The notes: generated by a model from the letters alone, not told the origin. A stretch of DNA of 64,000 nucleotides from Hyperoodon ampullatus (GCA_949752795.1 OX457074.1:1612001-1676000); one strand, 5' to 3'; positions 24,430-36,873 are shown, counted from the stretch's first letter. Program-made: numbers and translations.

Positions 24430-24835
24430 TTGAATATGGACTGGCCTCATGACTTTTTTTGACCAATAGAATATGGCAGAAATAATGTTGTGCAAATTCT
24501 GGAGCTTAGGCTTAAAGGGGTCTTCCAGTTTCTACTATCACCTTCTCATAACCTTGGGACCACCATAACTTGATGAAGTTCAGTCAGTCTAATGGAGGAT
24601 GAGAGGCCACTTGGAGGACTGACAACCAGAATCAATTGCCACACAGGTGAATAAGGCCATGTTGGACCCTCCAGCCCAAATCAGATGACTGAGGCCACAT
24701 GAATGATCACAGATGAGACTAACAGAACAAGTAGACAACCCACAGCATGTGAGATACAATAAACCATTGTTTTAAGCCACCAAGTTTTGCTGTGGTTTGT
24801 TACAGAGTAATAAGCAATAGCTAACTGAAACAACC
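24430..24835 (+). mobile_element. MLT1-type (ERVL-MaLR) solo LTR
   Basis: The 3' part is characteristic: AATAAACCATTGTTTTAAGC, then CACCAAGTTTTGCTGTGGTT and a GCAATAGCTAACTGAAACA end. No internal retroviral region is present, and it is long decayed. Confidence 0.75.
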
Positions 24836-25045
24836 TCAAAATCTAGAGAATGAGGAGGGCCTAGAAAGCTGGCTGCCTCTCCCTGTTGTAGACACATCCC
24901 CACTAGAGTTGATAAGTGGTCAGGATTTATTTAAGGCATCATTCCTCTCAGGGCTAATCCATCTTCAAAGGAATAAAGTTCTAACTGTGAAATTGTAGGA
25001 CCATATCAAGGACATATTTATGGCTAGGGACCCTCCTGCCTGCTC

Positions 25046-25525
25046 TTCCTTTTTTTTTTAATTGAAGTATAGTTGATCTACAATGTTGTGTTAATTTCTG
25101 CCGTACAGCAAAGTGATTCAGATATACATATATATATTCTTTTTTTTTTTTTTTTTTGTGGTACGTGGGCCTCTCACTGTTGTGGCCTCTCCCGTTGTGG
25201 AGCACAGGCTCCGGACGCACAGGCTCAGCGGCCATGGCTCATGGGCCCAGCTGCTCCGCGGCATGTGGGATCTTCCCGGACAAGGGCACGAACCCGTGTC
25301 CCCTGCATCGGCAGGTGGACTCTCAATCACTGCGCCACCAGGGAAGCCTTATATATTCTTTTTCATATTCTTTTCCATTATGGTTTATCACAGGATATTG
25401 AATATGGTTACCTGGACTATACAGTAGGACCTTGCTGTTTATCCATTCTATATATAATAGTTTGCATCTGCTAATCCAGAACTCCCACTCCACCCCTCCC
25501 CCACCCCCACTCCCCATGTTCTGTC
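25046..25525 (-). mobile_element. L1 3' end, antisense, split by a SINE
   Basis: Inverted L1 tail at 25046-25140 resumes after the SINE at 25350 and runs to about 25525 (TTGCATCTGCTAATCCAGAA). Confidence 0.78.
25141..25349 (-). mobile_element. CHR SINE nested in L1
   Basis: An ATATATTCTTTT direct repeat on both sides marks the insertion. The element is short-form and inverted. Confidence 0.9.
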
Positions 25526-26844
25526 TGCTCTTCAGAAGCCACATCTTGGCTGCTTCCTTCAGCGGCTTTCAGCTCACCTGTTGAAGGCCTGCGTTTCCCG
25601 GGTGAGGAGGGGATGGGGCACACCTGACCCAGAGGAGACAGAGCTGGTCAGTGACGCAGAGGAAATTCTGAGGAGACACTAAAGAGCATCGAAACTTCTT
25701 TGTAGCCAAACACAGCAAAATGATCCCAAACCCCAAAAGAATCCTGGAGAGGAAAAAAACCAAGGATTGCAAAGATGATAAAATGTTGGGTCATGCCTCT
25801 AGGTCATGAATTATATATGGTAGTTACATAAAGAAAGTAAAAAGTCAGGTGGAGTCCATAGAGTTTGACCTCTTCTGAGATCTTTACATTGTTCTGAAAG
25901 TTTCTGTTTGTATCTGTTCCCCTCACTAGACTGGAAGCCTCCTGAGAGCAAGGATCGTGAATTATTCACCCTCATGACTGAGAGCCTAGCACAGGGCTTT
26001 GCACAGAGCAGGCATTCAATGAATGCTGTCGAACTGAAGTACAAATTCAAGGCCAAAGAGCAGGGTGGGGAACGTTGAAGCCAATAGGTCCCATGGTTTT
26101 AACATTTTGAAGGGTTTGAAATGTCTGCAGAAGTACCAGGAGAGCAGGGGTCTGAACCCTTGGAAATGGCTGCAGGCCTGGCCCTCTGAGCACTTGTCTC
26201 CCCAAACCCACCTCAGGCTCATGCCCTCACCTGGAACACTGGTAACTTCAAGGTGAGGCTGCAAATCCTCAGACCGTGGTAGCACCTTGAGCTCACTTAT
26301 TCACCAACCTTATTCAGAGAGGCGCATGGTGAAAACTGTTTGTGCCCCAGAGCCAGAGCCCTGGAGCTGTGGCCTTCAACCCCTCAATTGCCTTGTGGCG
26401 AAGCCTACAATGCGGAAGAAACACTGGAAGGTGGCACACCCTCAGGGACCCTCCCCAGACACTTGTCAGCGGCCTCATCAATGTGTCATTCTCACTGATG
26501 GACACCTGCCCTCTCAACTCCTCCCTCTAGCCTCCACTCTTGGGGCTCAGGATCCTGGGTGCTTCAGAGGCTCCCAGGCACCTCTCTGCGTGAATGTGGT
26601 TGCCCTGGGGAGTGACTTTCCCTCTTTCTACTACGCTAGCTCTGCTTTATACATCTGGGGACAGGGCCAAGAAAAGGGGTCCCTTGAGCCAAATTGCCTG
26701 AGAGCAACTTGTCACTTTATTTCCATCCAAAAACCTACTGTCTGGTCCTTGGAGGTTCCCTGTCTCCAGAAAGAAGAAGAGCAGGGAAGGAGGGATGGAA
26801 AAAAGAAGGGAGTCGGGGAAACATTCCCTAACAACCTTCCCAGT
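25526..26844. other. Unassigned sequence with an L2 end
   Basis: A sense L2 3' end is likely at 25925-26040 (CTAGACTGGAAGCCTCCTGA; GCAGGCATTCAATGAATGCT). The rest is unique; the 207-codon frame at 26287-26910 has no family resemblance. Confidence 0.4.
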
Positions 26845-27130
26845 TTCCCCCATTACCTGCGGAATAAAGGTCAAGTCCTTTTTTGGTCTGCAGAGCCCTT
26901 CCCAGGCTGAGCTCACCCACAACTGCAGCCTTATCTCTGCCTCTCCCCTCTGACCTGACAAGCACAGCGGAGTCTACATTAGGCTTCTGCAGCTTCTAAG
27001 TCTGGAATGTCCTTTTCCCTTCCCTGTCCGTGAAGTGATACCCACCCTTCAAGGCCTCCTTCTTCTCTGTGATGCCTTCCCCACCTCCCAGGCAAAGACA
27101 GTCTCGCCACGCCCCAACAGCCCCACAGTC
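26845..27130 (+). mobile_element. L2 LINE remnant, sense
   Basis: Text such as TCTGGAATGTCCTTTTCCCT, CCTTCAAGGCCTCCTTCTTC and GTGATGCCTTCCCCACC follows the sense L2 3' region. Confidence 0.6.
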
Positions 27131-27159
27131 TGTCTGGTAAGGCAGCAGGATCACTCATT

Positions 27160-27830
27160 CATTTACTCACTGACTCATTCATTCATTCACTCAAGTGCTC
27201 ATTGAGCACCTGGATGAGTCAGGCTTTGTGCTTGTTTCCAGGGATACCATAGGGAACAAAATAGACATGGCTCCTACCCTTATGGACCTTACAGAGAATT
27301 GAGTAAATAACTACATGGGAGTTATGGAGGTAAAGAGGAGGACTTTGCTCTAATAGTGAGGGTTGGGACAGCTTCTCCTGAAGAAGAGAAATAACAGCTG
27401 GAAGCTAAGTAGAGGTTAATGAGGTCTGAGGGAGAGGTGGGGAAGGGGGTTGGTGAGAGGCTCCAAGCAGAATGAGTAGTCCTGAGCAAAGTGAAAGGGA
27501 ACCTGGCATATATGAGGAAGTAAGAGAGGGTGGAGGAAGGTCGTGCAAGTTCTGGGCTGTGGCTGGACAGGCGGGCCCGGTCCTCCAAGAGTGTGTAGAC
27601 CTCAGTGAGAGTTTTGGTCTCACTGAAGAGAAATGGGAAACACTGCTGGGTTTACCCTGCTGCGGGTAAGAGGTAGAAGCATGTCCTCTTGGCTTTTTAT
27701 AAAGATCTCTCACCTGCTCAGTGGAGAATGGGTTAACAGTGGGGGCAGGTGTGAAGGCAGGAGGGCCAGCAGGAAGCCGGTGAAGTGGTTCAGCGAAGGG
27801 GTGCTCAGTGGCCTGGAGAGTGGTAGATGG
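27160..27830 (-). mobile_element. L2 LINE remnant, antisense
   Basis: TCATTCATTCACTCAAGTGC leads into GAGCACCTGGATGAGTCAGG and CCATAGGGAACAAAATAGAC, the inverted L2 3' end. With the previous entry it gives two L2 copies meeting 3' end to 3' end. Confidence 0.6.
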
Positions 27831-28001
27831 ACTAGATTGGCTCAGTGGCAGGTTGGAAATAGGGACGAGGTGAGCAAAAGGGGTGGCCAAGATGGCGCCC
27901 CGGTTTCTGACTTGGGAAGTATCTGTAGCTCACACTAGCCTGGGGCTTGCTCAGTCTTATGGCCCCTGCACGCAGCATGGCATCGTACAAAAAACTTGTG
28001 G

Positions 28002-28314
28002 GGGGCTTCCCTGGTGGCACAGTGGTTGAGAATCTGCCTGCTAATGCAGGGGACACGGGTTCGAGCCCTGGTCTGGGAGGATCCCCCATGCAGCGGAGCA
28101 ACTAGGCCCGTGAGGCACAACTACTCAGCCTGCGCGTCTGGAGCCTGTGCTCCGCGACAAGAGACGCCGCAATAGTGAGAGGCCCGCGCACCGCGATGAA
28201 GAGTGGCTCCCGATCGCCGCAACTAGAGAAAGCCCTCGCACAGAAACGAAGACCCAACACAGCAAAAATAATAAATGAATTAATTAATAAACTCCTACCC
28301 CCAACATTTAAGAA
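28002..28314 (+). mobile_element. CHR SINE, intermediate form
   Basis: A 13-bp TSD (AAAAAACTTGTGG; 27989-28001 and 28315-28327) flanks an element with a GCGACAAGAGACGCCGCAAT-type 3' body. Confidence 0.92.
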
Positions 28315-28639
28315 AAAAAACTTGTGGAAGGGAAATCTAGACGCTGGGAACAAAAAGGCAAACTCTCTTTTAGGGAGTATGTTAAATTTTAGCCAGACCA
28401 TTTACAAAATTCTTGTAACAAATAGATATTTTAAAATGCACAAAATCAGATCTCTTCCAAAGTGATAAATTAATGCTTTTGCAGTGTAGGCAGATAGATG
28501 AGGCATGAACATTCTGTTCTCATTTTTACTAGCTAAGAGTTTGAACTGAAGGAAGCTTCTAGACACAAACACTATATAAACAAAGAAGTAAACCCCAAAT
28601 GTAAAGATAATTTAACACTATAAATCATATATAATATAT

Positions 28640-28885
28640 AATAAATATTAAAATATATTTAATATTTGAATTGCAAAAGTAACTGCTCACTGTGAAAACT
28701 TCAAGCAATATATGAAGAATGGAATCAAAGTGAAGTGCCGCTTCACCCAGCTCCAAAGCCACCACTCACCAAAAGTAACCACTTGTTCCTCTGCACCAAG
28801 ACATGTTTTCCACTTTTAATAAGGATGAGATGATTCAGTATTTTTCTGATGCTTGCTTATATTCCCAGTCATAGTCATACGGAAG
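28640..28885 (-). mobile_element. Old L1 3'-UTR remnant, antisense
   Basis: AAGCAATATATGAAGAATGG followed by a CCAAAAGTAACCACTTGTTC stretch resembles inverted L1 3' UTR text. It lies next to the long antisense L1 and may be its 3' end. Confidence 0.45.
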
Positions 28886-28889
28886 CACG

Positions 28890-29115
28890 ATTTAGGGTCA
28901 TAGTCAAGCCACAGGCTCTGGAGCCAGACCACGAGGGTTCAAATCCCAGCTGTGCCTCTTACCAGCTGTTTGATCTTAGATGGATGACTTATCCCACTGC
29001 ACCTCAGCTCCCTCATCTGTGAAACAGCACAAATTATGGTATCTTCCTCAGAAGATTTCTGTGAGGATTAAATGGATGTAAAGCACAGAGAACAATACCT
29101 GGTACATATTATCTT
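28890..29115 (+). repeat. MIR element
   Basis: GGCTCTGGAGCCAGACCACG, AAATCCCAGCTGTGCCTCTT and GTGAGGATTAAATGGATGTA give nearly full-length MIR. Confidence 0.85.
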
Positions 29116-29713
29116 CTGCCATCCATATGGCTTCATCTCATCAACAACTTCAAAGTACAAGATTTATCAACATTATTCAACAATCCTTTATTGATGGACA
29201 TTTAAGCTACTTCCATTTTCCTTACAATTCTAAACGGTGTCTTTACAAGTATCTTTAAAGATATACCTTTCTGTACACTTGTGGGCATTTTTCTTCTCAT
29301 TACAAAATGGCATCAATTTTCACCCTCACCCTCATACTTAACCAATTTGAATTCCTGTCAAGAGTGCCCTTTCCCCCACTCGTTGGTCAACAATTAGCAA
29401 TTTTTAGTAAGTTCTGTCAAACCAGTGGACAAGATAAAATATCTCATTGTTTCATTTTTGTTTTCCATATTATTAGTGAGAGTGAATGTCATTTTATGTG
29501 TTTATTAATAAGCTGTATTTTTTTTTCTTCAGTGAATGGTTCCATTTTACTATGGTCAATTTCCATTGGGTTTATATATCTTTCCGTTGTTGATTTGTAG
29601 AAGTTCTTTATATATTATGAATATTAACCTTTTGTTCTTTGCTTAAGGTGCAAATAATTTTTCTCAGCTGGCCGTTTGTCTTTTGATATTGTTTATCAAA
29701 ATTAGTTATACCA

Positions 29714-29924
29714 GGGACTTCCCTGGTGGTCCAGTGGTTAAGACTCCATGCTCCCAATGCAGGGAGCCCAGGTTCAATCCCTGGTCAGGAACTAGATCCC
29801 ACATGCTGCAACTAAGAATTAGCATGCCATAACTAACTATCCCGCATGCCTCAACTAAGACCCAATGCAGCCAAATAAATAAATAAATTTTAAAAAATTA
29901 TTTTAAAAAATTATCTTTAAAAAT
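29714..29924 (+). mobile_element. tRNA-derived SINE, older short type
   Basis: A 13-bp TSD with one mismatch (29701-29713 and 29925-29937) flanks a head reading GGGACTTCCCTGGTGGTCCA. The body lacks the CHR short-form tail. Confidence 0.88.
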
Positions 29925-30916
29925 ATTAGTTACACCAAAGATTTAAATGCTTATCTGTTAATCTTTTTGTTAAGAGATAAATCTGTTTATCTGTAGTCTA
30001 TCTGTTAATCTTTCCTTTATGGCTTTAGGATTTGCGCCTTCCTCAGAAAGGAAGTTTTTTAAAAGTTTGTATATTTATTTCTTATTGACTTTTAAGCTTT
30101 AAAAATGTTTTAATCTTTAAGCTACCTGGTATTTTTTTGTATGATGTGTTACAACTTCTTCCCCCTAAAATTGATAGCCAGTTGTCCCAACACCATTTTT
30201 CTCCACCAATTATAATTGCCATCATTGTTATAAACTAAGCTCCTGTTTAGACAGGATATATTTCAGGACTCTGTTTTGTTTCCTCATCCATTTGGTTATT
30301 CCTATGTCAATACCACAGTTTTTATTATTAGACCTTTGATATCTTTGTTGTATGTCTTGATATATAACAGGAGGTGATCCTCTCATTTCAAACACTTCTA
30401 TTTCAAAGTGTTCTTGGCGATTCTTATATATTTCTTTTCCAGGTGAATGTTGGAATCAGTATATCCGTAAAATAAAAAGTCCTGCTGGAATGTCAATAGG
30501 GATTAATTTGAAGAAGAATTAATATCTTTTAAATACTGAATCTTTTCATTCAGGAACATAAACTGTTTCTCCATACTCAATATTTGTATGTCCTTCAATA
30601 AAGTTTCATAGTTTTATTCAGTATAGGTATATTATTTGATCATTTGTTCCTAAGTGCCTTATAGTTTTTTTATTAATGTAAATTATATCCTTTTTCTATT
30701 ATATTTCCTAATTTATTATTGCTGTTGTATAGGAAAGCTATTGATTTTTTTCATATGTGTATTTTCTAATTTACCACATTGTTAAACTGTTTCATAAGCC
30801 ACAATCATTTTTTAAGGTGTTGGCCTTAGAAGTTCTGGATAAATAATCATATCACTGGTAAATAATGCCATTTTATCCCTTCACATGTTGATGTATACCT
30901 CTTATTTCCTTTTCTT

Positions 30917-30920
<4 letters not shown>

Positions 30921-30949
<29 letters not shown>

Positions 30950-31139
30950 GTTATGTGGGCCTCTCACTGCTGTGGCCTCTCCCGTTGCGGAGCACAGGCT
31001 CCGGACGCACAGGCCCAGCGGCCATGGCTCACGGGCCCAGCCGCTCCGCGGCATGTGGGATCCTCCCAGACCGGGGCACGAACCTGTGTCCCCTGCATCG
31101 GCAGGCGGACTCTCAACCACTGCGCCACCAGGGAAGCCC
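30921..31139 (-). mobile_element. CHR SINE, short form, minus strand
   Basis: A 14-bp TSD (TCCTTTTCTTTCTT; 30907-30920 and 31140-31153) flanks an intact inverted element in the antisense L1. Confidence 0.93.
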
Positions 31140-31319
31140 TCCTTTTCTTTCTTATTACAACGACTAGGTACTCCAGGCTTGTTTAATAATAACGATAGTA
31201 TCAACTAGGTTTATCTCAATCTTGACTTTAAAGAAAATGCTTTTAATACTTCACTATTAAGTAATACTACTGTAGGTTTCTGATGAAGACTTTATCAAGT
31301 AAAGGATGTTTCCTTCTCT

Positions 31320-31661
31320 CTCTCTTTTTTTTTTTTGGTACGCGGGCCTCTCACTGTTGTGGCCTCTCCCGTTGCAGAGCACAGGCTCCGGATGCACAGG
31401 CTCAGCGGCCATGGCTCACGGGCCCAGCCGCTCCGCGGCATGTGGGATCTTCCCGGACCGGGGCACGAACCCGCGTCCCCTGAATCAGTAGGCGGACTCT
31501 CAACCACTGCGCCACCAGGGAAGCCCCTCTCTTTTTTTTAAAAATAATTTTTTGGCCACGCTGAGCAGCATGTGGGCTCTTAGTTCCCCGACCAGGTATC
31601 TAACCTGTGTCCCCTGCTTTGGGAGTGCAGAGTCTTAACCACTGGACCACCAGGGAAATCC
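31320..31661 (-). mobile_element. Older SINE carrying a younger SINE in its tail
   Basis: The outer 17-bp TSD with one mismatch (31303-31319 and 31662-31678) encloses two elements. The outer SINE body is about 31545-31661 (ends CCACCAGGGAAATCC). Confidence 0.85.
31331..31526 (-). mobile_element. CHR SINE, short form, inserted in a SINE tail
   Basis: The inverted element lies between two CTCTCTTTTTTT-like tracts, meaning it landed in the older SINE's poly(A) tail. Confidence 0.88.
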
Positions 31662-32621
31662 AGGATGTTCCCTTCTCTACTTCACTTAAAAGAAGTTGTT
31701 GTTTTTTCCAATCATAAAAAGGTATTGGATTTTATCAAAGGCTTTTTTTTTTTTTTTTTTTTTGGTATCCACTGAAATGATCATTTCCCCCCCTCTTTGG
31801 TGTATCAATGTAGTGAATTGCATTAACAAATATCCTAATGTTGAATCATCCTTGCATTACTTTTAATACACTGATTCAATTTGCTAATATTTAATTTAGG
31901 ATTTTAAAAAATTATGTTTATAAGCAAATTTAGCCTTTGGTTTTCTTTTTTTTTTTTGTTATTGTCCTATGCTTGCTTACTATAGTATCAGCATTATGCC
32001 AGCTTCATGGAATGAGTTTGTTAGATCTTACCATAAGACCACCCTGCCCTCTTTTTTGTGGGTAGATCTTAAACTATTTTTTTTCCAACTTTTTTCCATG
32101 GTTGGTGGTCTATTTAGGTTTGATACTATCTTTAAGTCAATTGAGATAATTTATATTTTCCCTGAGAAATCTAAATTTAATACAGATTTAATCCAGTTGT
32201 ACATATTATTCTCTCACTTCTTTAATAACCTCTGTTTCTGTAATCATGTTTTCTTCTTATTTCTAATATTGTCAGTTTGAGTCCTTTTCCCTTGAACAGA
32301 CTTGTAAAATTTTAATCTATTTTGTTGGTCAATCATCAGCTTTTGATTTTGGACATCTTGATGTTTGTTTTTTATTTTATCAATTTCTGTTGTATCTATA
32401 AAGAATGAATAACAGTTCTTACATTTTACTTAGGTTTATTTTGTTTCTCTTTTTCTAGCATCCTGAGTTGAAGACTCTAATAACTTCATTTCAGTTTTTC
32501 TTGTTTTCTAATAAATGTGTTTAGGTTAATAAATTTTCCTCCAGTTATCACTTTTTCTGCATCTACCACTTTTTATAGCATTTGGTATATAGCATCCACA
32601 TTGTCATTACTCTAAAATACT

Positions 32622-33050
32622 GGGACTTCCCTGGCGGTGCAGTGGTTAAGAATCCGCCTGACAGTGCAGGGGACACGGGTTCAAGCCCTGGTCCGGGAAG
32701 ATCCCACATGCTGCGGAGCAACTAAGCCCATGCACCACAACTACTGAGCCTGCACTCTAGAGCTCGAAAGTCACAACTACTGAGCCCGTGAGCCACAACT
32801 ACTGAAGCCCGCGCACTGCAACTATTGAAGCCCACGGGCTCTAGGGTCTGCGTGCCGCAACTACTGAGCCCGTGTGCTGCAACTACTGAAGCCCGCGTGG
32901 CTAGAGCCCATGCTCTGCAACAAGAGAAGCTACCACAATGAGAAGCCTGTGCACCACCACGAAGAGTAGCCCCCCCACCCCCCGCCGCAACTAGAGAAAG
33001 CCCGTGCACAGCAACGAAGACCCAGTGCAGCCAAAAAATAAATAAAATTT
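32622..33050 (+). mobile_element. CHR SINE, long form with expanded internal units
   Basis: The head GGGACTTCCCTGGCGGTGCA is followed by a body with at least five CAACTACTGA or CAACTATTGA units and an A-rich tail. It is the longest SINE copy in the window. Confidence 0.88.
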
Positions 33051-33600
33051 TTAAAAATAAATAAAAGTTAAAATAAAATAATCTGTTGTTTCAGTTTTAC
33101 TTTCCTATTTAACTACAAATTACATGAAATTTCAGTTTTGATTTCCTCTTTAACTTAAAAGCTATTTCAAAAAGTGTTTTTAAATTGCTTTTAAAGTGAA
33201 TAGATTTTTTTTGCTATACTTGTTGTTAATTTCTAGTGTTAATATTCTGCAGACAGTTTAGGTCATAAGATTTCTAGTCTGGGGAGTTTATGGAAATTTC
33301 CTTTGCGATATATTACACAGGCAATTTTAAATTATTTCATGGACATTTGAAAATAATGTCTATCCTTGGAAAGTCCTACAAGAACACAGATATCTATTAA
33401 ATCAAGCTTGTTATCCAAATCTTTATTTTTCATTTAATTAATATATCAATTTTTCTATAATTTAATTATTCCCTTCTGGTTGTTCTCTCCATTTGTAACG
33501 TCTGGAATTCCTACTTGGGTCAGTATCAAAACTCCTAGAGCTATTCTACATGTCATTTAATATTTTGTCGTATTAACCATATTGAGAATAGAAGAACAAT

Positions 33601-34550
33601 GATTTAACTTTAGAATCCAAATGCCACTGAGCATGTGAAATCATCTGGTGATTCATTGCATAAGTACTGGCCAAATGATAAAATTTAATAGGTTAAAAGA
33701 ACAGCATATATTGTGATGCAAATGACCAAATAGCAGAACACTGAATTTTATGAAACTTGAAAAGTCAGCTCAGCCAAATATTTATTAAGTATCCTGTGAA
33801 TGGCACAGGCACAGGGTAGTAGAAGCTACTTCCCTGTACTCACACAGATCTCTTGTAGAGACAGGACACACACCAATGCAAGACAGTTAAGTAACAAAAA
33901 AGGCAGCACACACTTCCATGCCAAAATGAATGGCCCAGACAGTGAGTGCTACTGCAGTTCACTGAGTGGGGAGATGGGGGCTGTGGACACAAGATTGCTT
34001 ATGTAGAAACCTAACCCCCTTTGTTTTTGGCCAAAAAGGAACTTATTATTAGTTCATGAGTATTTGATACCTCTTAGGCACAACCTCAGGTTCTCTTGGC
34101 CTCACCTTCTCCCCTGCCAGCTGTCACTGCTGTGACCAGATCTCCACAGGCTCTGACTAACATCACACAGGCACAGTCTGACAGCTCCTTACCTCACACT
34201 GTGCCTCTTGCCTCCTGCCTAGGGACCTCCCAGTTGACACCAAAGTGCAAGACCCTTAGTTGGCTTCCAATGTCCAAGCCCCAGAAATATGGGAGAGTTA
34301 ACCTGCCATGATATGAATCTTGATCAGTGGGAAGCAGCAACCAGTGTATAAATTCTTCACCCTTCCTTTCCTCAAATGGACTTTCCTTGGATGCAATTTA
34401 TGTGGCTTCTTGGAGGACTGGCCCTTGTGATCAAACAATTGTTCTTCACAGCAGCCGGCTCAGGAATGCAAAATTTGATTTGTTCTCCCCCCTCCCCTGT
34501 CTTATTCCCCTTGTCCCTCACTCCTGCTCTCTGGTCTTTCACTCCCAATT
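33601..34550. other. Unassigned intergenic sequence
   Basis: Mostly unique. A weak antisense L2 end may lie near 33775-33860. Confidence 0.4.
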
Positions 34551-34564
34551 AAAGTGGTAGCACA

Positions 34565-34862
34565 GGGCTTCCGTGGTGGCGCAGTGGTTGAGAATCTGCC
34601 TGCCAGTGCGGGGGACACGGGTTCGAGCCCTGGTCTGGGAAGATCGCACATGCCGCGGAGCACCTGGGCCCGTGAGCCACAACTACTGAGCCTGCGCGCC
34701 TGGAGCCTGTGCTCCGCAACAGGAGAGGCCGCGAGAGTGAGAGGCCCGTGCGCCGCGATGAAGAGTGGCCCCCGCTCGCCGCAACTGGAGAAAGCCCTCG
34801 CACAGAAAGGAAGACCCAACAGAGCCATAAATAAATAAATAAATTTAAATAAATAAATAAAT
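34565..34862 (+). mobile_element. CHR SINE, intermediate form
   Basis: A perfect 14-bp TSD (AAAGTGGTAGCACA; 34551-34564 and 34863-34876) and an (AAAT)n tail mark a full insertion. Confidence 0.95.
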
Positions 34863-34876
34863 AAAGTGGTAGCACA

Positions 34877-36176
34877 AAGCTTTTTGGCTCTGCTCTTGGG
34901 GGATCCATGCTTTGACATCCCGAAGCCGAAAGTCCAAGTAGAGCTGATACAGGGTCTCAGAGTCTGTTTCCAGGATTTGGCTTTTCTCCATGTTTTGCCT
35001 ATGTTAGTTTCATTCTCTGACAGCTCTCTACTGATGGCACTGAGATGGCCCCAGGAGCCTCAGATGGGAGCCTTCTCGGCTCGTATTTCATGGGAAAGAG
35101 TCCTTATCCCTGATACCTCAGATAGAAGTCCCAGAACTGAGGGTTATTGGCTTCAATTGGCCTAACAGATCAGTGGCCATCCCTGAGCCCATCACAGTGG
35201 CCAGGAGAATGTCATGTTCTACTCGTCTTCAGACTAGATGGTGGGTCCCAAAGGAAGTACATGGATAGAGAGTGGGAGAGGGATGGATGCTCAAACAAAA
35301 GTCAGGACTGTTGCTGGAGGAACAGAAGTGGATGTTGTTTAAAGTAACAACAAATATCCAGCACAGACAGGAAAGGTGGAGGCAGAAGAAACCACACTTT
35401 CTGGAGTCCCAGTAGAATTCTCCTCAGAGAATTTTTAGGTTTTTCAGAAACCAAAAGATTCTGGCTTATACTGTGCCAAAGAATTCTTTTGTTCCAAGGT
35501 GGATAGAAATACTGGTCTATAGGCAGGGTCTATTTCCTTCCTAAAAGACAAAGTATTTCATCTTCAGAATACCAAACAATTGAAGAACACTCCATCAAGT
35601 GATAAAAGCAATTGCACACACACTGACAGGGCAATTCCTGTGTGCAAAGCATTATACTAGGCTCTGGGGTTCAGCGCTAAATAAGATAGGTTCCAGACAG
35701 AATTCCAATAATGTCATTTTCCAACTGAAAAAGCACTCAATATCTTCCCATCCATTAAAGGCAAAATCTCAATTTCCTAACCCAAGGCCCTTGGTAATCT
35801 GTCTTCTGCCTACCCAGCCTCCTCTCTAGAATCTCACCTTCTGAACCTAAACACTAGCCACTCTAATCCACTTACCCTTTCTCAAATATTCTGTGTTCTT
35901 TCTTTGGATTAGGCAACTGCAGAGCAAAGCCATCAATCAGTCTATGTTGATTGACTATAAGGCACTATAGAGCTCATGTGCAAAGGTACAAAAAAGTGTA
36001 AGGCATGGTACCTGCCCTAAAAAAGCTTGAAAGCAATCCAACATAGGAGATAGGACAAAAACCATGGGAAGTTAGATAACCTAAGAATTAAATAACACCA
36101 AGGCACGAGATTCTGAGAGACATTTTGAAGGAGGGAATGACAAGTTGAGGAGACTCTATCTGAGAGAAGAGTGTGT
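34877..36176. other. Unassigned sequence with an L2 remnant
   Basis: A sense L2 piece is likely at 35715-35900 (GGCAAAATCTCAATTTCC; GGCCCTTGGTAATCTGTC). Nothing else recognised. Confidence 0.4.
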
Positions 36177-36199
36177 TAATAATATTTGTTTATAGTTTA

Positions 36200-36713
36200 C
36201 TCAGCCATAAAAAGAAACAAAATTGAGTTATTTGTAGTGAGGTGGATGGACCTAGAGTCTGTCATACAGAGTGAAGTAAGTCAGAAAGAGAAAAACAAAT
36301 ACTGTATGCTAACACATATATATAGAATCTAAAAAAATATTTAAATTTAAAAATGGTTTTGAAGAACCTAGGGGCAGGACAGGAATAAAGATGCAGACAT
36401 AGAGAATAGACTTGAGGACACGGGGAGGGGGAAGGGTAAGCTGGGACGAAGTGAGAGACTGGCATGGACATATATACACTACCAAATGTCAAATAGATAG
36501 CTAGTGGAAAGCAGCCACATAGCACAGGGAGATCAGCTCGGTGCTTTGTGTCCACCTAGAGGGGTGGGATAGGGAGGGTGGGAGGGAGATGCAAGAGGGA
36601 AGAGATATGGGAACATATGTGTGTGTATAGCTGATTCACTTTGTTATAAAGCAGAAACTAACACACCATTGTAAAGCAATTATACTCCAATAAAGATGTT
36701 AAAGAAATAATAA
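36200..36713 (+). mobile_element. Recent 5'-truncated L1, sense
   Basis: A perfect 23-bp TSD (36177-36199 and 36714-36736) flanks 514 bp of L1 3' end, from TCAGCCATAAAAAGAAACAA in the end of ORF2 to CCAATAAAGATGTTAAAG. Only the last part of the element was copied, so it is not active. Confidence 0.93.
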
Positions 36714-36790
36714 TAATAATATTTGTTTATAGTTTAAAAGTAATTTCACATATTTCTTACTTGAGCTGAATCAAATTTTCCTCAGCTATA

Positions 36791-36873
36791 AGAAGCAAAG
36801 GAAGAGGAGGAGGAGGGGAAGTGAGAGATCAGGAGAGGAAGGGAAAGGAGAGAGGAAGGGAGGAAGGAAGAAA
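36791..36873. repeat. Polypurine tract
   Basis: About 83 bp are almost entirely A and G on the + strand (AGGAGGAGGAGGGGAAG-type). Confidence 0.85.

Larger units (their letters stand above)
29130..33600 (-). mobile_element. Long decayed antisense L1 with SINE insertions
   Basis: Inverted L1 landmarks run in order: the ATTGATGGACATTTAAGCTA tail end near 29190, GATAGCCAGTTGTCCCAACA near 30175, TTTGGTTATTCCTATGTCAA near 30290, GTCAATAGGGATTAATTTGA near 30492, a TTGAATCATCCTTGCATTAC stretch near 31840, and GCCAGCTTCATGGAATGAGT near 31998. The frame is destroyed. SINEs sit at 29714, 30921, 31320 and 32622. The far end is uncertain. Confidence 0.7.

Noticed and set aside
24430..24835. Possible endogenous retrovirus
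   Set aside because: Only a decayed MaLR-type LTR is present, with no internal coding region.
26287..26910. 207-codon plus-strand frame
   Set aside because: It shows no family resemblance and no splice context, and its end runs into an L2 remnant.
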